Part shown: in pieces, positions 22,420 to 34,889 of the stretch
Position numbering within the stretch: position 1 is the stretch's first letter
Layout of the letters: each line of letters starts with the position of its first letter
DNA from: Blastomyces gilchristii SLH14081
Lineage: Eukaryota > Ascomycota > Eurotiomycetes > Onygenales > Ajellomycetaceae
Length of the DNA: 64,000 nucleotides
Direction of reading: 5' to 3'
NCBI RefSeq assembly: GCF_000003855.2
Contig: NW_003101670.1
Span: forward strand, 1,285,705-1,349,704
Notes under the pieces: model-generated
The model's database searches: none
What the model was told of the DNA's origin: nothing
The model's input: only the letters and a program-made list of their open reading frames with translations
Program-made: the position numbers and the translations under genes

Positions 22420-23990
22420 AGACATCATACAATTAATAAGAAAACACTGAAATAAAGACCTCTTTTAGTTAATATGAACAACATTCTTCTCTGCTATCTG
22501 AACTGAAAGATATGCAGAACCTCTCAGAGAGTTTACTCAAAGCAGTAAGAAAAGCAGCTGAAACTGCTGAACTGAAATTGAAGCTCTGTATGTGTATGAG
22601 AATTCTAAATGAGATTAAGGCCTTGCATATGCAGTGACAGGCTGAGGTGAAAGTTAAATAACAATTGATATTCACTGTGAATCAAGCATTCACTATAAAG
22701 AGCTTCACTGATGCAATTGACATCATTAATAAGAATAGAGAAAACCAGGTCTTAGATCTGCAGTGAGAGATTGAATGTTTACACAGACAGATAACTATAC
22801 TGAATCTGAAGATCTCATCACAATTGTTTACAATCTCTTCAGAAGTGTACACATTATCAGAGATCACTGTATAGAATGAGAATCTGAGTATGAGATATAT
22901 CAAGTCAGAAGATCTGCTGAAGTCACTAAGCTTTAATAATAACTGAAAAAATGATGCTGCAATCAGCTGACTAAGTCAGATGCAATCATATTATCAGATT
23001 GAATGTGAACTCACAGACAGATAGTTAATGAAATTTCAATAAGTCTTAAGATCTGTCATGTTTCTATATAGAAAAGTAAAGTTATTATAAATGACTGATG
23101 AAAAGATGAATCTCACAGACTCAGAGTAATATTCATTCTTATAAACATGAAATGAGTTTTCTAAATAAATCTTGTATAACTTTGAGAAAGTGAATACATA
23201 AGATAAGTATTACAAACACTTCACTGAGTGTAGATAAATGAGTAATCTTATATTATACTTTACACACTTCAGCTTACACTATCTCATATTAAATGAAGAG
23301 CTTTTAATATCTTTCTGTTTTCATGATCTTACATCTAAGTTGAGAGTAGAATGAAAATACTTAATCTCACAGTCAGTCACAGTGAAGAAAGTATATAATA
23401 TTCTCATTGTACAGAAATAAGTAAGTCAATTGTAATAGAAAATACTGTAATTGAGTATATCTCAGTAGAGAACAGATAATCAGACTTCTATAATACAAGT
23501 TATACATCTGAATATGATGAATCTAGATCTGAATGCTATCACCAAAGCACTGAATTCTCTGAAAAAGAAATTCTCTGAGTGAAAATCTTGATATTATGAG
23601 TATTAAGCTTGCTTTAACTGCAGATGTTAAAATCATGATACAAAAGATTGCACATAGTATATATAGTTAAGAAAAGCAAGAGAGTCAAAAAACTAGCAGA
23701 ATCAGTGAGCTCAGAGACACTTGCTAATATTCTATGAAAAGTCTTCAAAGTGAAAGAGATATCTGTGTTAGAAGACTCTTTGAATTTTGTAAATATCAAG
23801 AGAAAGCAGGCTTCTGACTGAGATGCAGATAAGAATGAAGCAGATACTCATCTCAATGTCTTGAGATCTGAAATATTAATGTATAAGAAGCACTTAAGTA
23901 AGAATTAAGAGATGACTGTAAAAGTATTAGCAGATACAGAAGCTTCTATATAATATATTAATAATCATATAATCTGAAGACTGAAAGAGA
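22420..23990 (+). pseudogene. Gypsy B1 gag and protease (degraded)
   Basis: Gag shares SLLSELKDMQNL with B2. A CCHC zinc knuckle at 23610-23651 keeps all four ligands in the C-x2-C-x4-H-x4-C spacing (CFNC, then H, then C), with one stop between them. The protease site at 23930-23950 reads ADTEASI; the catalytic Asp remains but Gly is Glu. Many TGA codons mark lost Trp. Confidence 0.8.
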
Positions 23991-24559
23991 TTTATTAAGT
24001 GAAGAATCTCTGATGTATAAGATTATCTGATAACTGATATTTGATATCACTTATAAGAGTAAGAGTTCTCTTGCACTTCAGAGAATGATCTTGTTATATT
24101 TAAGTGTGAGAGCTGCAGAACATAAAATATAATCTTATTCTCAGACTTAATTGATTTCAAAGATTCAATCTGCAGATTCAATGATGTACATATTATATAT
24201 AATTGATTGATAGAAAGAAAACAGTTCATACAATTCTATTAACTGATATGAGAAGGACATTTCACATCTCTGATATAGAAGAATTAAATCTGCTTATATA
24301 TTAATAAGCAAAGAGAACAATTTGTAAGACCTCATTTAAAAGCATTCTGTATGTTATACAGGATCTGAAAGTGGAGAAAATCAAGATAAAGAATATATAA
24401 GAGAACAAGTGTATGAAGAAGCTTCTGAAGAAGTATAAGAATATCTTCTGAACAGATCTTTCACTGAAATTGCTGCTAAAACAAGGATTTGTACATGAGA
24501 TTGACACAGAGAATATGAAATCAGTCAATCAGAATGCATACTCTCTGTCACAAACATAT

Positions 24560-25790
24560 CTTGAAGAACAGAAGCATCAGATTACAGACCTTCTAGAATG
24601 TGATCTTATATAACTCTTATTAAGTATATGAGGCTTTTCAGTTCTATTCATGAAAAAGATGAGTGAAGAGTGATGAATGTGTATTAATTATTAAGCACTT
24701 AATAAGCTTATAATTAAGAATAAATATTCACTGTTATGAATTCAACAACAGTTGAATACAGTTGAAAATGCCTGATATTTATCAAAGATTGATCTTCTCT
24801 CAGAATACTGACAGATCTGTGTAGATAAATTATCAGTTCTGTAAACTGCATTTAATATATAATGAAGAAAGTTCAAATTTCTGATAATATTATTCAGTCT
24901 AATAAATATATCTATCATCTTTTAAATAATAATGAATACAATTCTTTATAAATAGAATAAAATCTTATACCTTATATATCTTAATAATATTCTAGTCTTT
25001 TCAAACTTATATAATGAACATCTGAAGTATCTCAATAAAGTGCTTATAACTCTGACAGAGTATAAGCTCTACATTAAATCAACAAAGTATGTATTTGAAA
25101 TAGAAGAGTTAGAGTTTGTAGAATATATAGTAAGTGATAACTATATACATCTCATTTCAGAGAAATTGAATGTCATAGTGAATTAACTGCAGCTGAGAAA
25201 TGTACATTATATACAATAGTTTCTTAAGTTATTCTTATATTACTGTAGATTTATCAAGAATTTCACATGATTATCTGTATCACTCTCAGATCTCTTAAGA
25301 GAAATGAATGCAAATCTGTAAAAGAAGAAGTTTTATTCAATTATCTGAAATACTGTGTGTGAAGAGGCTTTTCTCACACTGAGAGAATATATAATAATAT
25401 TCTCAGTGCTTATTTAATCAGATTGTGATAAACCTTTCTATATTAAAATAGATGTATTCAAATGAGCTATCAGAGACACTCTTCTACAGATGAGTAAGAA
25501 TAGCGAGCTGCATCTGATAATATATAATAATAGAAAACTATCAGACACTGAGCTCAATTACTCAGTATATGAAAAGAAATTACTAGCAATCAAGCATGCA
25601 CTGACATTGTAAGATAGATATATTAACAACAGATATATAATAACAGTGATCACAGATTATAAAAGTCTTATCTATCTATAATTAATAATAAAATCTTTCA
25701 AATGCTTAGCACATTGAATCTCAGAGTTTCAAGTGTATAATCTTTATATTAAATACTGAAAGTGATCAGATGCTATGATACCTGATACAA
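24560..25790 (+). pseudogene. Gypsy B1 reverse transcriptase and RNase H (degraded)
   Basis: Recognisable palm motifs in order: YLSKIDLLSEY (usual FSKIDLRSGY), then IYLNNILVFS near 24971-25006, where both catalytic Asp codons are now Asn, so the enzyme is dead even apart from its stops. The RNase H start (DLLREMNAN and beyond) runs to about 25790. Confidence 0.83.
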
Positions 25791-25799
25791 TCAGTCACA

Positions 25800-27360
25800 G
25801 ACCTGATTTCATGAGTGAGAATTCTATGAATCAGGTATAAGAGAAGTTCATGTTAAACACACTGAGAAGATACAAGAAATCAGAATAAATGAATACAATA
25901 ATCTCTCATTTAAAGAACAGCAAGATGTTGAATAATAAGTGTCTCATGAAAGTAGTAGAAGAGATACTTCTGAACTTCAAGCTGAGAAAATTGAAAAATG
26001 ATGTTATGCTTTACTATGATCTAGAATATGCAGAAGCTCTCTATCTAGAACATTTATTTAGATATGACTTAATGACTCACATGTGCAAGAAATTCAGTCA
26101 CTTAGAAAGCTCTGAACTCATGAGTATACTCAAATCAAGAGTATACTGATCAAGCATGACTGAGAACATTCAGATATACACTCATGAGTGTTTGAATTGT
26201 CAGGTCATGAAAGAATCTAAGAAAGGATTAGAATATGAGAAAGTATAATATCAGATAAAGTGTATAATACAACTGTTCAAATAATGAGAAATGAATCTCA
26301 TAGACATATTATCACAAACACTAAATGAAAATCAATGAATAATCACTGCTATTAATTATACTACTGACTGACTAGTCATAAAAGCAGTTTCAGAGGTGAC
26401 AGAGAAGATGATAGCAAAGTTTCTACATAATGAGATCTATGTCAACTATGAAATGTCACACAAGATTCTAACTAATAACAGTGTGAATCTCATAGAAGAA
26501 GTAGTGAGGCATTTCATGAGTCAGTTACAGACAAGATATTGTAGAACAATATCATATCATCTACAGATGAACAGGAAGATGAAACACTTGAATGAAATCT
26601 TGAACAACATGCTGATGAAATATCTAGTGAGTAAGTCTATGAGACTATGAGATGAATATCTCAGACAGGCACTATTGATCATGCGGATTCAACAGCATGC
26701 AGTCTCTAAGCATTCATCATTCTACCTGTTATATGAATTGCATTCGCGCATTTCAGAGAATGTTTCAGAAGAGAGAAGAGAGAAAATAGCAGTTGCAGAC
26801 ACAACAGTTGCAGACACAGAATCAAGATTGAAAGAGATCAGTCACATACATGCAAAAGCTAATAAGTTACTTCTGAACTGAGCAATTCAATCAAAAAGAA
26901 TATGAGACTCACTAGTTAAGGAATTGAGTCTCAAGATAAGAATATAAGTCCTCATATATAATGAGAGTTCTGAGAAGTTTCAATCTAGATGATTTGAGTT
27001 ATATAAAATACTCAAATCACATTCTCTGAGAACATATACATTGAAAGAATCAGAGAGACAGATCTTATATAACTTAATAAATAATTCATAACTTATGAAA
27101 GTACAGATGTAAGATCTGAGCAGATTATAATTATCTACAGCACTATTATCAGTATTGAAAAAGAAGAGACTTATAATTAAAAAGTCTCACAAAGTAAGAG
27201 AAATCATAGACACTTACAAATCAGATGATCTCACTTATTTCAATCTTTTCATAATTATAAGAAAAGAATGAAAAGTAATGAAGAAATCAGATGAACATCA
27301 CACTTCAATAAGTGATAAGACTGTAGCTGATCATATAATAACACACTGCAGATAGTGAAT
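25800..27360 (+). pseudogene. Gypsy B1 integrase (degraded)
   Basis: The N-terminal zinc-binding part is open at 25889-26149. The core at 26396-26650 includes LTNNSVNL (usual TDNG) and the YHLQMN motif. A C-terminal GPY/F-type stretch (FELYKILKSH, usual WFGPYKIL) lies near 26985-27020. The domain continues to about 27360. Confidence 0.82.
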
Positions 27361-27926
27361 ATAATATAGCAGAGAGCAGTCTCAAAGCAGCAGACTTATA
27401 CATAAGTCAGATTACAGAAGAAAAAGAGATTCAGAGTTGAATTCAACTGTTTACATCAGTTCAATTACAGAGATCACAGAGAATGAACTATCTGAAACAT
27501 CTGTGAATATGTGAGACTAAGTCATCTCAATCTCTGAGAACACTCAGAGATCAGATGAGATTAGTTTTGATAAGCTGTTCACTGTAATAATCTGAGTGAG
27601 TGAAGAGAGATAGTATAATATATAAGACAGAATCACAAGATGAAAGCTGCTGAATCTAGTCACTGAACACTGTATTATATAGAGATTGTGTAAGAGTAGT
27701 AACTAGCAGACAAAAAAAAAGCATAAGAAAAGAAAAGAAATAATGAATTAATTATCAATCATAAGAGTCAGCTGTAAAAGACAAATGTTATCATATATAT
27801 CTTATTCATTTTCATATATTACATATTTAATCTATTTCTAACATCACATCATCTGAAAAACATCAAAAAATAAAGAAAATCTCAAAACTCAAGATCTGTA
27901 AGAAATTCAAGAGCTGTAAGTTACTC

Positions 27927-29310
27927 TTATAACAATGCTGTGCATGTCTCTGATTTCTCTATCACTCTGTATATGATATTAATGTCATTTATTGCAAGAT
28001 TAACTGAAATGTTAATATAGAAATGTGTATATGTACATGTAGAAAAATTGAAGAAGAGTGTGAAACTCACAGAACTAGAAGTCAGAACAGAGAGAGCAGA
28101 GACAGAAGAAATAAAAGAAGAAGAAAATACAGAATCAGATAAATGACAGCAGAAGTCATCTGAGACTGAACACTTATAATTCAGTATGCACACAATCTTC
28201 TCTGCAGAGAAGGAAGAGAAAGTAACAGAAGAAGCTTGAGAATGAAAGAGAGTAGTCTCAGCAGTATTATTATCTTTAATTAAAATAATCTCTGATGCTG
28301 GAGCAATTAAGAACTATTATTAGTATATAAAACTGCAAAAGCAGAGATAATAATTATCAAATAAACATCTACTGATCTTAGAATTATATGTACAATTACA
28401 ACACACATGAGGCTTCTCAGAAAGAGAGAGAGAGACACAGAGAAATGCAGAAAGCAGAACACAGTATACAAATAACTCATTCTTATAATGACATCTCAGA
28501 TAAGACATACAAGTCTTATACTTACAGATGTAAAAGAGTACAATATTCATATTCTCATTTCTGAAAACACAGATATTCTTCACCTGCACTATGAAGTCAG
28601 ATGATAAATATCAGAGAATAGACTGATACAGATCAATTATTTTGAAGATATTTATTAGAGTAGATATACTCATAATATTAAATTTAACAGTTGTAAAAAG
28701 TTTCTTAATATCTGTGAATATCATGACTTTGTGTATAATAAAATCTATAATGATTTCTTCTAAGAACAGGAAAATCAGTATCAGAAAGAAAAGATGAACA
28801 AGAAAAAGACTTATAATCTTAATACTATTGAGAGAAACAGTGATTCTCTGATATAAATGAATAATTACTTCACTATGAATATTTAAAATGAATGTAATAA
28901 TTGATGTCTGTGACTGAGCTTTAGATAGTCATATCATATACAGTCTTCATACAATAAATTGTTCTAGAAGTTAGTAAGAAGAGCAGGAGTGTATATACTG
29001 AGAAACATGGTTCATTAAGTCTACACAACATCTTCTTGAAATGAGAAGAGCTGATAATGAAAGCAGAGACAGCAGAATCAGAGAGAGCAGAAGTAGCAGA
29101 AGTAGAGAGTGCAGGAATAGAGATAGTGAGAGTGGGAGAATCAGACACAGAGACAGATGTAGAAGATTGAGTAAGAGCAGCAGAGAAAGAAACAGAGAGA
29201 ATAGAGAAGAATGTGAGAGACTCAGTCACATATGACATGAACAATTCCTTCATTATTACATTCTTCAAGTTCTCAATCAATGATTCAATATTGAGTTAAC
29301 TATCATCAGT
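27927..29310 (-). pseudogene. Antisense reading frames of unknown function in the B1 3' region
   Basis: Reading against pol: 29280-28921 (119 codons, SVSVSDSPTLT-type Ser-rich middle, ending TSRTIYCMKTVYDMTI), 28589-28320 (89 codons with Cys-rich KPHVCCNCTYNSKISRC) and 28193-27927 (88 codons, Ser-rich, ending EKSETCTALL). The three frames occur in the same order and spacing in B2, and the first two in B4. The sense strand has only a short Arg/Ser-rich frame (29041-29235). I see no known domain. Confidence 0.4.
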
Positions 29311-29907
29311 AAATGTGAATCTGTCAATATATGAAGATTCTATATGAATAAAAATAAACATATCAGCATCTGTATTCACACAAAATCATGTCAGAAAACA
29401 CAATTAGAAGCTCACTGAGAAGAAAAAATAGTTAAGAGTATATAAGAAGATGAAGAAGATGTGTTATTCATGATAATACATTCTAGCAATTATTAGAAGA
29501 TAAACAAGTTCTGATCATATTTCACAATATGTTACACTTACTGCTAATAAACTGCCTGATATAAGTACTACAATGACACTTATTATGAAAACAGAGAATC
29601 ATTGTCAGAAACATGTATAATGTGATAGATGAACAGATAGAAAGAGTTGAATAGAAGAAGAAGTAGAAATCTTGAATAAGATAGTAATATTCATGATGAC
29701 AATGATGAAGAAGATGATTGAAGAATGAGAAAAGTTAGTGAATAAGTAATGTAATATAGTGAAAGTTTCTTGATAAGAGTGTATGCAGAATACTAACTAA
29801 ATCAGAAATAGATCATATGATTATGAAAACTAGTGATGCACTAATTCACATGAAGCTAGAGTATATGACATGATCACATGAGTGTGACTGAATCTGGTGA
29901 GAGAGGA

Positions 29908-30074
29908 TGTGATTTGAAAGAATGTACAACTGCTGAATAATAACACCGCTGCTTCTGAACTTACTTATGAATGTAAAGAGGCCATAGCGGCCACCAATTA
30001 ATTTAGTGTACAGTATATAAGAAGCCGGCGTACGCCTGTAATCGTACGCTGGCTTAAGCAACCTTTGAATCACA
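29908..30074 (+). repeat. 3' LTR of Gypsy B1
   Basis: 167 bp. More mutated than the 5' LTR in its first half, but it keeps GCCGGCGTACGCCTG. Followed by AATA, the target duplication. Confidence 0.92.
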
Positions 30075-30326
30075 AATAAATATGCAGTGTATATTGTAAA
30101 TAAAATAAGTGAGATTGAAGATTCTTACAGTACTTCTATTTTTATCTCAGTCTTGTCTTATTTCATTTCATCAAAGAAAAGTTGTATGATTCTTTTTGAT
30201 ATAAAACAGTTAACTTATTTTATTAGAGAAAGTGACAGTTTTAACATCTTTAAAGTCTGAATTAACTTTGACTTTGAAACATGATTAAATGCTTCTTTTA
30301 TATCAATAAAAACTGCAGTTGAGATC
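30075..30326 (-). pseudogene. LINE reverse transcriptase, middle part (degraded)
   Basis: Between B1 and A1 the minus strand reads AVFIDIKEAFNHVSKSKL, the first catalytic Asp motif of a LINE reverse transcriptase. It then shows SSISLILFTIYTAYLF, which matches the usual QGSPISPILFLIY region. It joins 36455 on one side and 21893 on the other once A1 and B1 are removed. Confidence 0.85.
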
Positions 30327-30583
30327 TGTAAGAATAAGTGCTCGCAGGCGATTATTCAGGTGTTTGCAGCTTGGCGTGATATGTACTGTTAACTACTAGA
30401 AGTGTTCATGGTAGGAAGATAAATGTAGAGGTTAAGTGTATAATAGCATTCAAGCTGAGTTGTGAATAGTATTCGCGAACTCCAGTCTATATAGTTATGT
30501 GTAGCCAAGGGCCGCTAGCTCTATTGATTATGTGAGAGATAGGAATAGAGATAAAGAATCTGTGAGAAGCAGGATTTCTTACA
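30327..30583 (-). repeat. 3' LTR of Gypsy A1
   Basis: 257 bp. By eye it differs from the 5' LTR at roughly 22 positions, all of them C/T or G/A changes, mostly in CG and CC/GG steps. Confidence 0.94.
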
Positions 30584-30597
30584 TATCTCCCCCTCTC
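30584..30597 (-). promoter_or_regulatory. Polypurine tract of Gypsy A1
   Basis: On the minus strand AGAGAGGGGGAGATA ends right at the start of the 3' LTR. It is the expected primer for plus-strand synthesis and confirms the element's orientation. Its run of five G is intact although GG is rare nearly everywhere else. Confidence 0.8.
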
Positions 30598-31379
30598 TAA
30601 GGCTTTGTCTGTGAAGTCTTTCACTGAGTAACTTCATAGTCAGCTCAGCACTGCAGTGATACTCACTAAAAATCCTTTGTATCTGTAAAAAACCTCAGTG
30701 AGGAAAAATCCCTTGTTATTATGAAGAGAAAAGAGTCTGTCACTCAGTTCCTTATTCTGTGAGATTCTTTGTGATTTACAGATTCTTCTCTAACTATTAT
30801 ACAGATTCATCTCACATCTTTCATATAGAAGAGTTTCAGTTGACTCTCAATCATTTTCATGAGATTCTTATGTGATCATCACACAGATTCATCTCACAGA
30901 TGAATCACTCTCTGTGAGATCATCTCTATTAAAGAGAAACATTCATGAGTTGATCTTTTATTCATTCTTGTAAATCATTGCTCTTTGACACTATAGAATT
31001 GTGAGGAATTTTCCATTCTTTCATCAACTCTGTAGAATTATAGAATCAAGATATTCACAGTCTGCAATCACTCTTTATAGTCATATAGAAAGATTCAGAT
31101 CTGTAATTCACAATTACTTTTATTTACTAGAGTGATCTGACTGTTCTACAGAATCACTCACAGTGTAAGTAAATCTCTCTAGAGTAGTATAAATATCTCA
31201 GATCTGTCTGTGAAATCTCATCTTCTTTTCTCTTTTTCTGTAACAGCTCTCATTCTTATAAACTGTGAGTATTCTTATTCATCTGTGAAGTGTTTTCATT
31301 CAGATGACAGAGAGAGAGTATTTCTGACAATGTTTATATATTGATTCAAGAACTTCTCAAGAATAAAAATTTTTTCAAT

Positions 31380-31960
31380 TTCAATATCTTTGTAAACAAT
31401 GTCTGGCTATCACTGAGCTTCTTGTGAGTGTCTCTGCAACTCCTTCAGTTGCTTTTTATCAGCTGATGAAGCAGAAGTGCTGCTGCTCATGATCATGTCT
31501 TTATCTCTCTCAGTCTCATCACTGCATCTGATCTTTGAGCCAGTGGCTCATCTCATCTCTTTCCCAGGCCAGTCTCTGACTTCAAGCAGTGCAGTCTCTC
31601 TCTTTGCTGTAAGTCTTCTCACAAGTAATTTCTTACAGATTCTAGCTGACAGTTCTTATAAAGCTTCTGATGTTGTCAGTGTCTTCTGTGGTCTCATGAG
31701 CCTATAATCACCTTCTCCCTGCTCACACAATCTCTGACCAGGCATATGTGAATATGTCTAGGTTCTCTATCAATGGTTCTTGCACTGCAGCGCATTTCTG
31801 CAATCTCATTATCAATAGAAGATGAGTCTCTGAATACTCATAAAATCCAGGTAGTCAAGGCAATGTGAATGTCATGAATTTGTGATGAGAGTTGATCTGA
31901 ACAGATGAGCTCTCTCTTCACATCTTCATTATTTTCAAGCTGAATACTTCAGCACAACTG
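31380..31960 (-). pseudogene. Extra coding region downstream of pol in Gypsy A1
   Basis: Past the chromodomain, the minus strand holds a mostly open, charged frame between about 31960 and 31380 (including LVRRLTAKRETALLEVRDW and SADKKQLKELQRHSQEAQ). Interruptions are mainly TGA. It is downstream of pol and upstream of the 3' LTR, so it could be an additional ORF of family A or a captured host segment. I recognise no domain. Confidence 0.4.
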
Positions 31961-32339
31961 AGAGAGTGAACACAGCTTTGTAAGAAATATCTGATCACAT
32001 GCACAGATGATCAGTCTCTAAGACTCTGTTACAACTGTATATACTCTGGTATCTGACTCTTCTGAAGTCTGTGCATTTCTGACAGTCTTCACATCAAATG
32101 TAACAATTATCTGTATCACAGACATGATACTCTCTGCTTCTTTGAAGAAGAAAATTGATAGTTGTGAAGAGATTGAATGTCGCGGATGTTGATGATATGA
32201 GTGTGAGTTTTCTTTGTTTTTTCTTTATTAATCTCTAAATTGTATTCACAGCTCTGTTTGTTTTCTTGTTTTTTAGCTTTAATGAGAATATGTTTTCTTC
32301 TTTTCTTATATACACTGTAGACTGTTCATCTCAGTAGAA

Positions 32340-32780
32340 ACTCATCATCTTGTAGACTAGAATTTACAAATGACAGTGTTAATATCTTTATCACAATCAG
32401 GTTCTTAGTGAAGACTGCATCATTCTGACTTGTCAGAATTCATGATATGAAAGTCATGTCTCAGCTTCTACAGATGTCTTATCTACTCAGATGATTTTCA
32501 AGTGAACTCATTCATCTTATCAGAATACTCTTATCACTGAATCTTGAATCAGAGCTCACAATCTCACTTCTCTGAGTTAATAATTTCTTTGATCTGGTAT
32601 TCTCTTTCACTCTCTAGTGCTTCATGAACAGAGTGATGAGTCATAGAATTCTCTTCTGAGAATTTCTTATATTCATGGAGTAAAGAGATATGAAAAACAT
32701 TGTATATCTGTAACTCAGGTGACAGTTTCAATCTATAGAACTGTGAGCTAACTTTCTTCACAATCTTGTAAGACTCTATC
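32340..32780 (-). pseudogene. Gypsy A1 integrase end and chromodomain (degraded)
   Basis: The open stretch 32761-32564 reads SPELQIYNVFHISLLHEYKK, the well-known chromovirus segment before the chromodomain, then EYQIKEIINSEK, the chromodomain start. A second frame near 32530-32440 gives EYSDKMNEFT and SSEIRHL-like remnants of the chromodomain body. Chromodomains guide insertion to heterochromatin. Confidence 0.78.
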
Positions 32781-33640
32781 TATAAGAGATTTAGCTTCTT
32801 GCTAGATCTCTGCATGATGATGTTTTCTAGACTCAGTCAGACTCTATCATCTTTCTTGAAACTCTTTATAATATGCTTGAAGTCATAGTATCTCTTCTGA
32901 TACTCTTGAGTCTTTCTCAAGAATTCACAGGCTTTCTCCTGAATCTCCTGAATTCTCTCAGCTCATTCACAGGCATCACCACACTCTATAGTGTACTCTC
33001 GCGGGTTTATCAAGATCATTCACAGATGAGTCTCAGTGAGCATCTCAAAGAGGGTTTTATCTGTGCTGACATGCTTTGAGTTGTTGTACACAAACTCTGT
33101 GAGTGATAATCAATACACTCAGTTATTTTGATTGTAATTGACAAAGCACTGCAGATACTGTTTCAATATACTCATCAGATATTCTGTCTGATTATCTGTC
33201 TGTTGATGAAAAGCTGTGCTTAGATCTCACAAGATCTTCAGTATAGTTATCAGGTCAGATCAGAACTCTTCTGTGAAGATTGATTCTCTGTCTGAGACAA
33301 TGTTTGCAGGTAATTCATGCAACTGAATCATATCACAGATGAAGATGTGAGTCAAATTCTTTGACTTCAAGTTCTTACAGGTGAGTATAAAGTGTGTCAT
33401 CTTAATGAAGTAATTCACTATCATCAGCACACTGTCAAAGCAGACATCATATATGTCCTTGCTTTCAGAGAGGCTCATAAGGGCATTCATTCCTAGCTGT
33501 TCCCAAGGTTCCTGTGAGATGAGTAGAGGAGTAAGTTCTTCATATGGCCTGAACTGCACTACCCACGAACCCTGACAAACAGCACAAGAATTCACTATCT
33601 TCTTCACAAGTCCTCGCATCTTCAGCCAGAAGTATTTCCT
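32781..33640 (-). pseudogene. Gypsy A1 integrase core (degraded)
   Basis: Open from 33676 to 33260. The zinc-binding end reads YFWLKMRGLVKK then SCAVCQ, followed by EPWEQLGMNALMSL (usual PWE-IGMDF) and LPANIVSDRESIF (usual IVSDRGSQF), which holds the second catalytic Asp. The first catalytic Asp is now Asn. Downstream sequence to about 32781 is broken. Confidence 0.84.
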
Positions 33641-34430
33641 TGTGAACGCAAAGATAAACTGCCTATAGAAATTCACAAAGCTCAGAAAGATCTGAATCTC
33701 ATGAATACTAGTTGACTTCAGTCATGATAGAATAGTCTCAACTCACAAAGGTTCCATCTGAATATCATCTGCAGTGATTACATATTCTAGGAAATTAATC
33801 CAGCAGACACTGAAGTTGCACTTTGTGAGCTTAACATACAGTCCTGCCTCATCTAAGATCTTCAACACACTTCACACATGCTCAGTGTGTTCTTCCTTCT
33901 TCATAAAGTACATCATCACATCATTCAGATATATTATCATGAAGACATTCAGATATGCATGAAGTGTTTTATTAATAAAAGACTGAAATGCTGTAAGAGT
34001 ATTAGTCAGATTAAAAGGCATCACTAGATATTCAAATAATCTCAGTGCAGTTCTAAAGACAGTCTTTCATTCATTCTCAGACTGTATTCACAGTCATGTA
34101 TATGCATTGATCATATTCAGTTGTATGAATATAACAGCTTCTGTAAGACAGTTGATCACATTCTCAATCAGAGACAGAGAATAGTGACTCTTTGTTATCT
34201 TGAAGTTCAGGTCACAGTAGTCTACACACAATCTGAGATCTTCATTCTTCTTCTTCATGAATATCACAGAGGCTTTCATGAAGACCTGTGAAGATCAGAT
34301 GAAGTCATTCTTCAGATTCTTCTTCATATAGGTCTGCAAGGTCTCTGTCTTATGATGGGAGAGCTTATAGATTAGTTCTCAGAAGAGTTTCTGCTCTTCT
34401 ATCAAATCTATTATCAGATTCTTCTTGTGA
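33641..34430 (-). pseudogene. Gypsy A1 reverse transcriptase (degraded, 3' end deleted)
   Basis: Open at 34279-34094 with KASVIFMKKKNEDLRLCVDY (usual ASPVLFVKKKDGSLRLCVDY). The active site near 33935 reads IIYLNDVMMYF in place of YLDDVLIYS. The connection motif VNFYRQFIFAF lies at about 33676-33640 and is joined directly to integrase sequence TRKYFWLKM, so RNase H is absent. Confidence 0.85.
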
Positions 34431-34889
34431 TGAGAAGAAAGCTCAGCTGCCTTAGCTGAGCTGAACATCTCTGTGAGATCTCAGTATTTCTCTGATATCT
34501 GAAGCTCAGTTTCTATGATCATGAGGTTCTCAGACACTCACAAAGTCATCACATAGATGAGCTTGTCTCCTCTAATCAACTCTGCAGCATCAACTGCTTC
34601 TACCTCTGTGAGTGAGTCTGTCAACACTGATCAGAAGTATAAACCTGACTTGTGAACAGCTATGTGTGAATTGTGTCTTTAAAGTCATGCAAGTCTCAAA
34701 TACATGTCATCTGTGATATCTGCAACAATCACAGTTTTCACAAATCTTCTTCAGATTTCAGAGAGATCTTGCAATTCAAAGATGACTCTTGTGAGTCTCT
34801 CAGCTCTCAGATCTGAGTTCTCACATTCTGCTTGTTACAAGAGCAGGTTCTCAGTCTTCATCTTTCAGCTCATTCACTCTGTGAGCTTT

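Larger units (their letters stand above)
21894..30074 (+). mobile_element. Gypsy B1, complete copy, 8181 bp, RIP-degraded
   Basis: Two 167-bp LTRs (21894-22060, 29908-30074) with a 4-bp target duplication AATA. Removing the element and one duplication restores the LINE reading frame across the site. Order: gag with zinc knuckle, protease, reverse transcriptase, RNase H, integrase, then about 2.5 kb of 3' sequence with antisense frames, and a purine tract GGTGAGAGAGGA before the 3' LTR. All genes are broken. At 8.2 kb it is long for a fungal Gypsy element because of the 3' segment. Confidence 0.94.
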
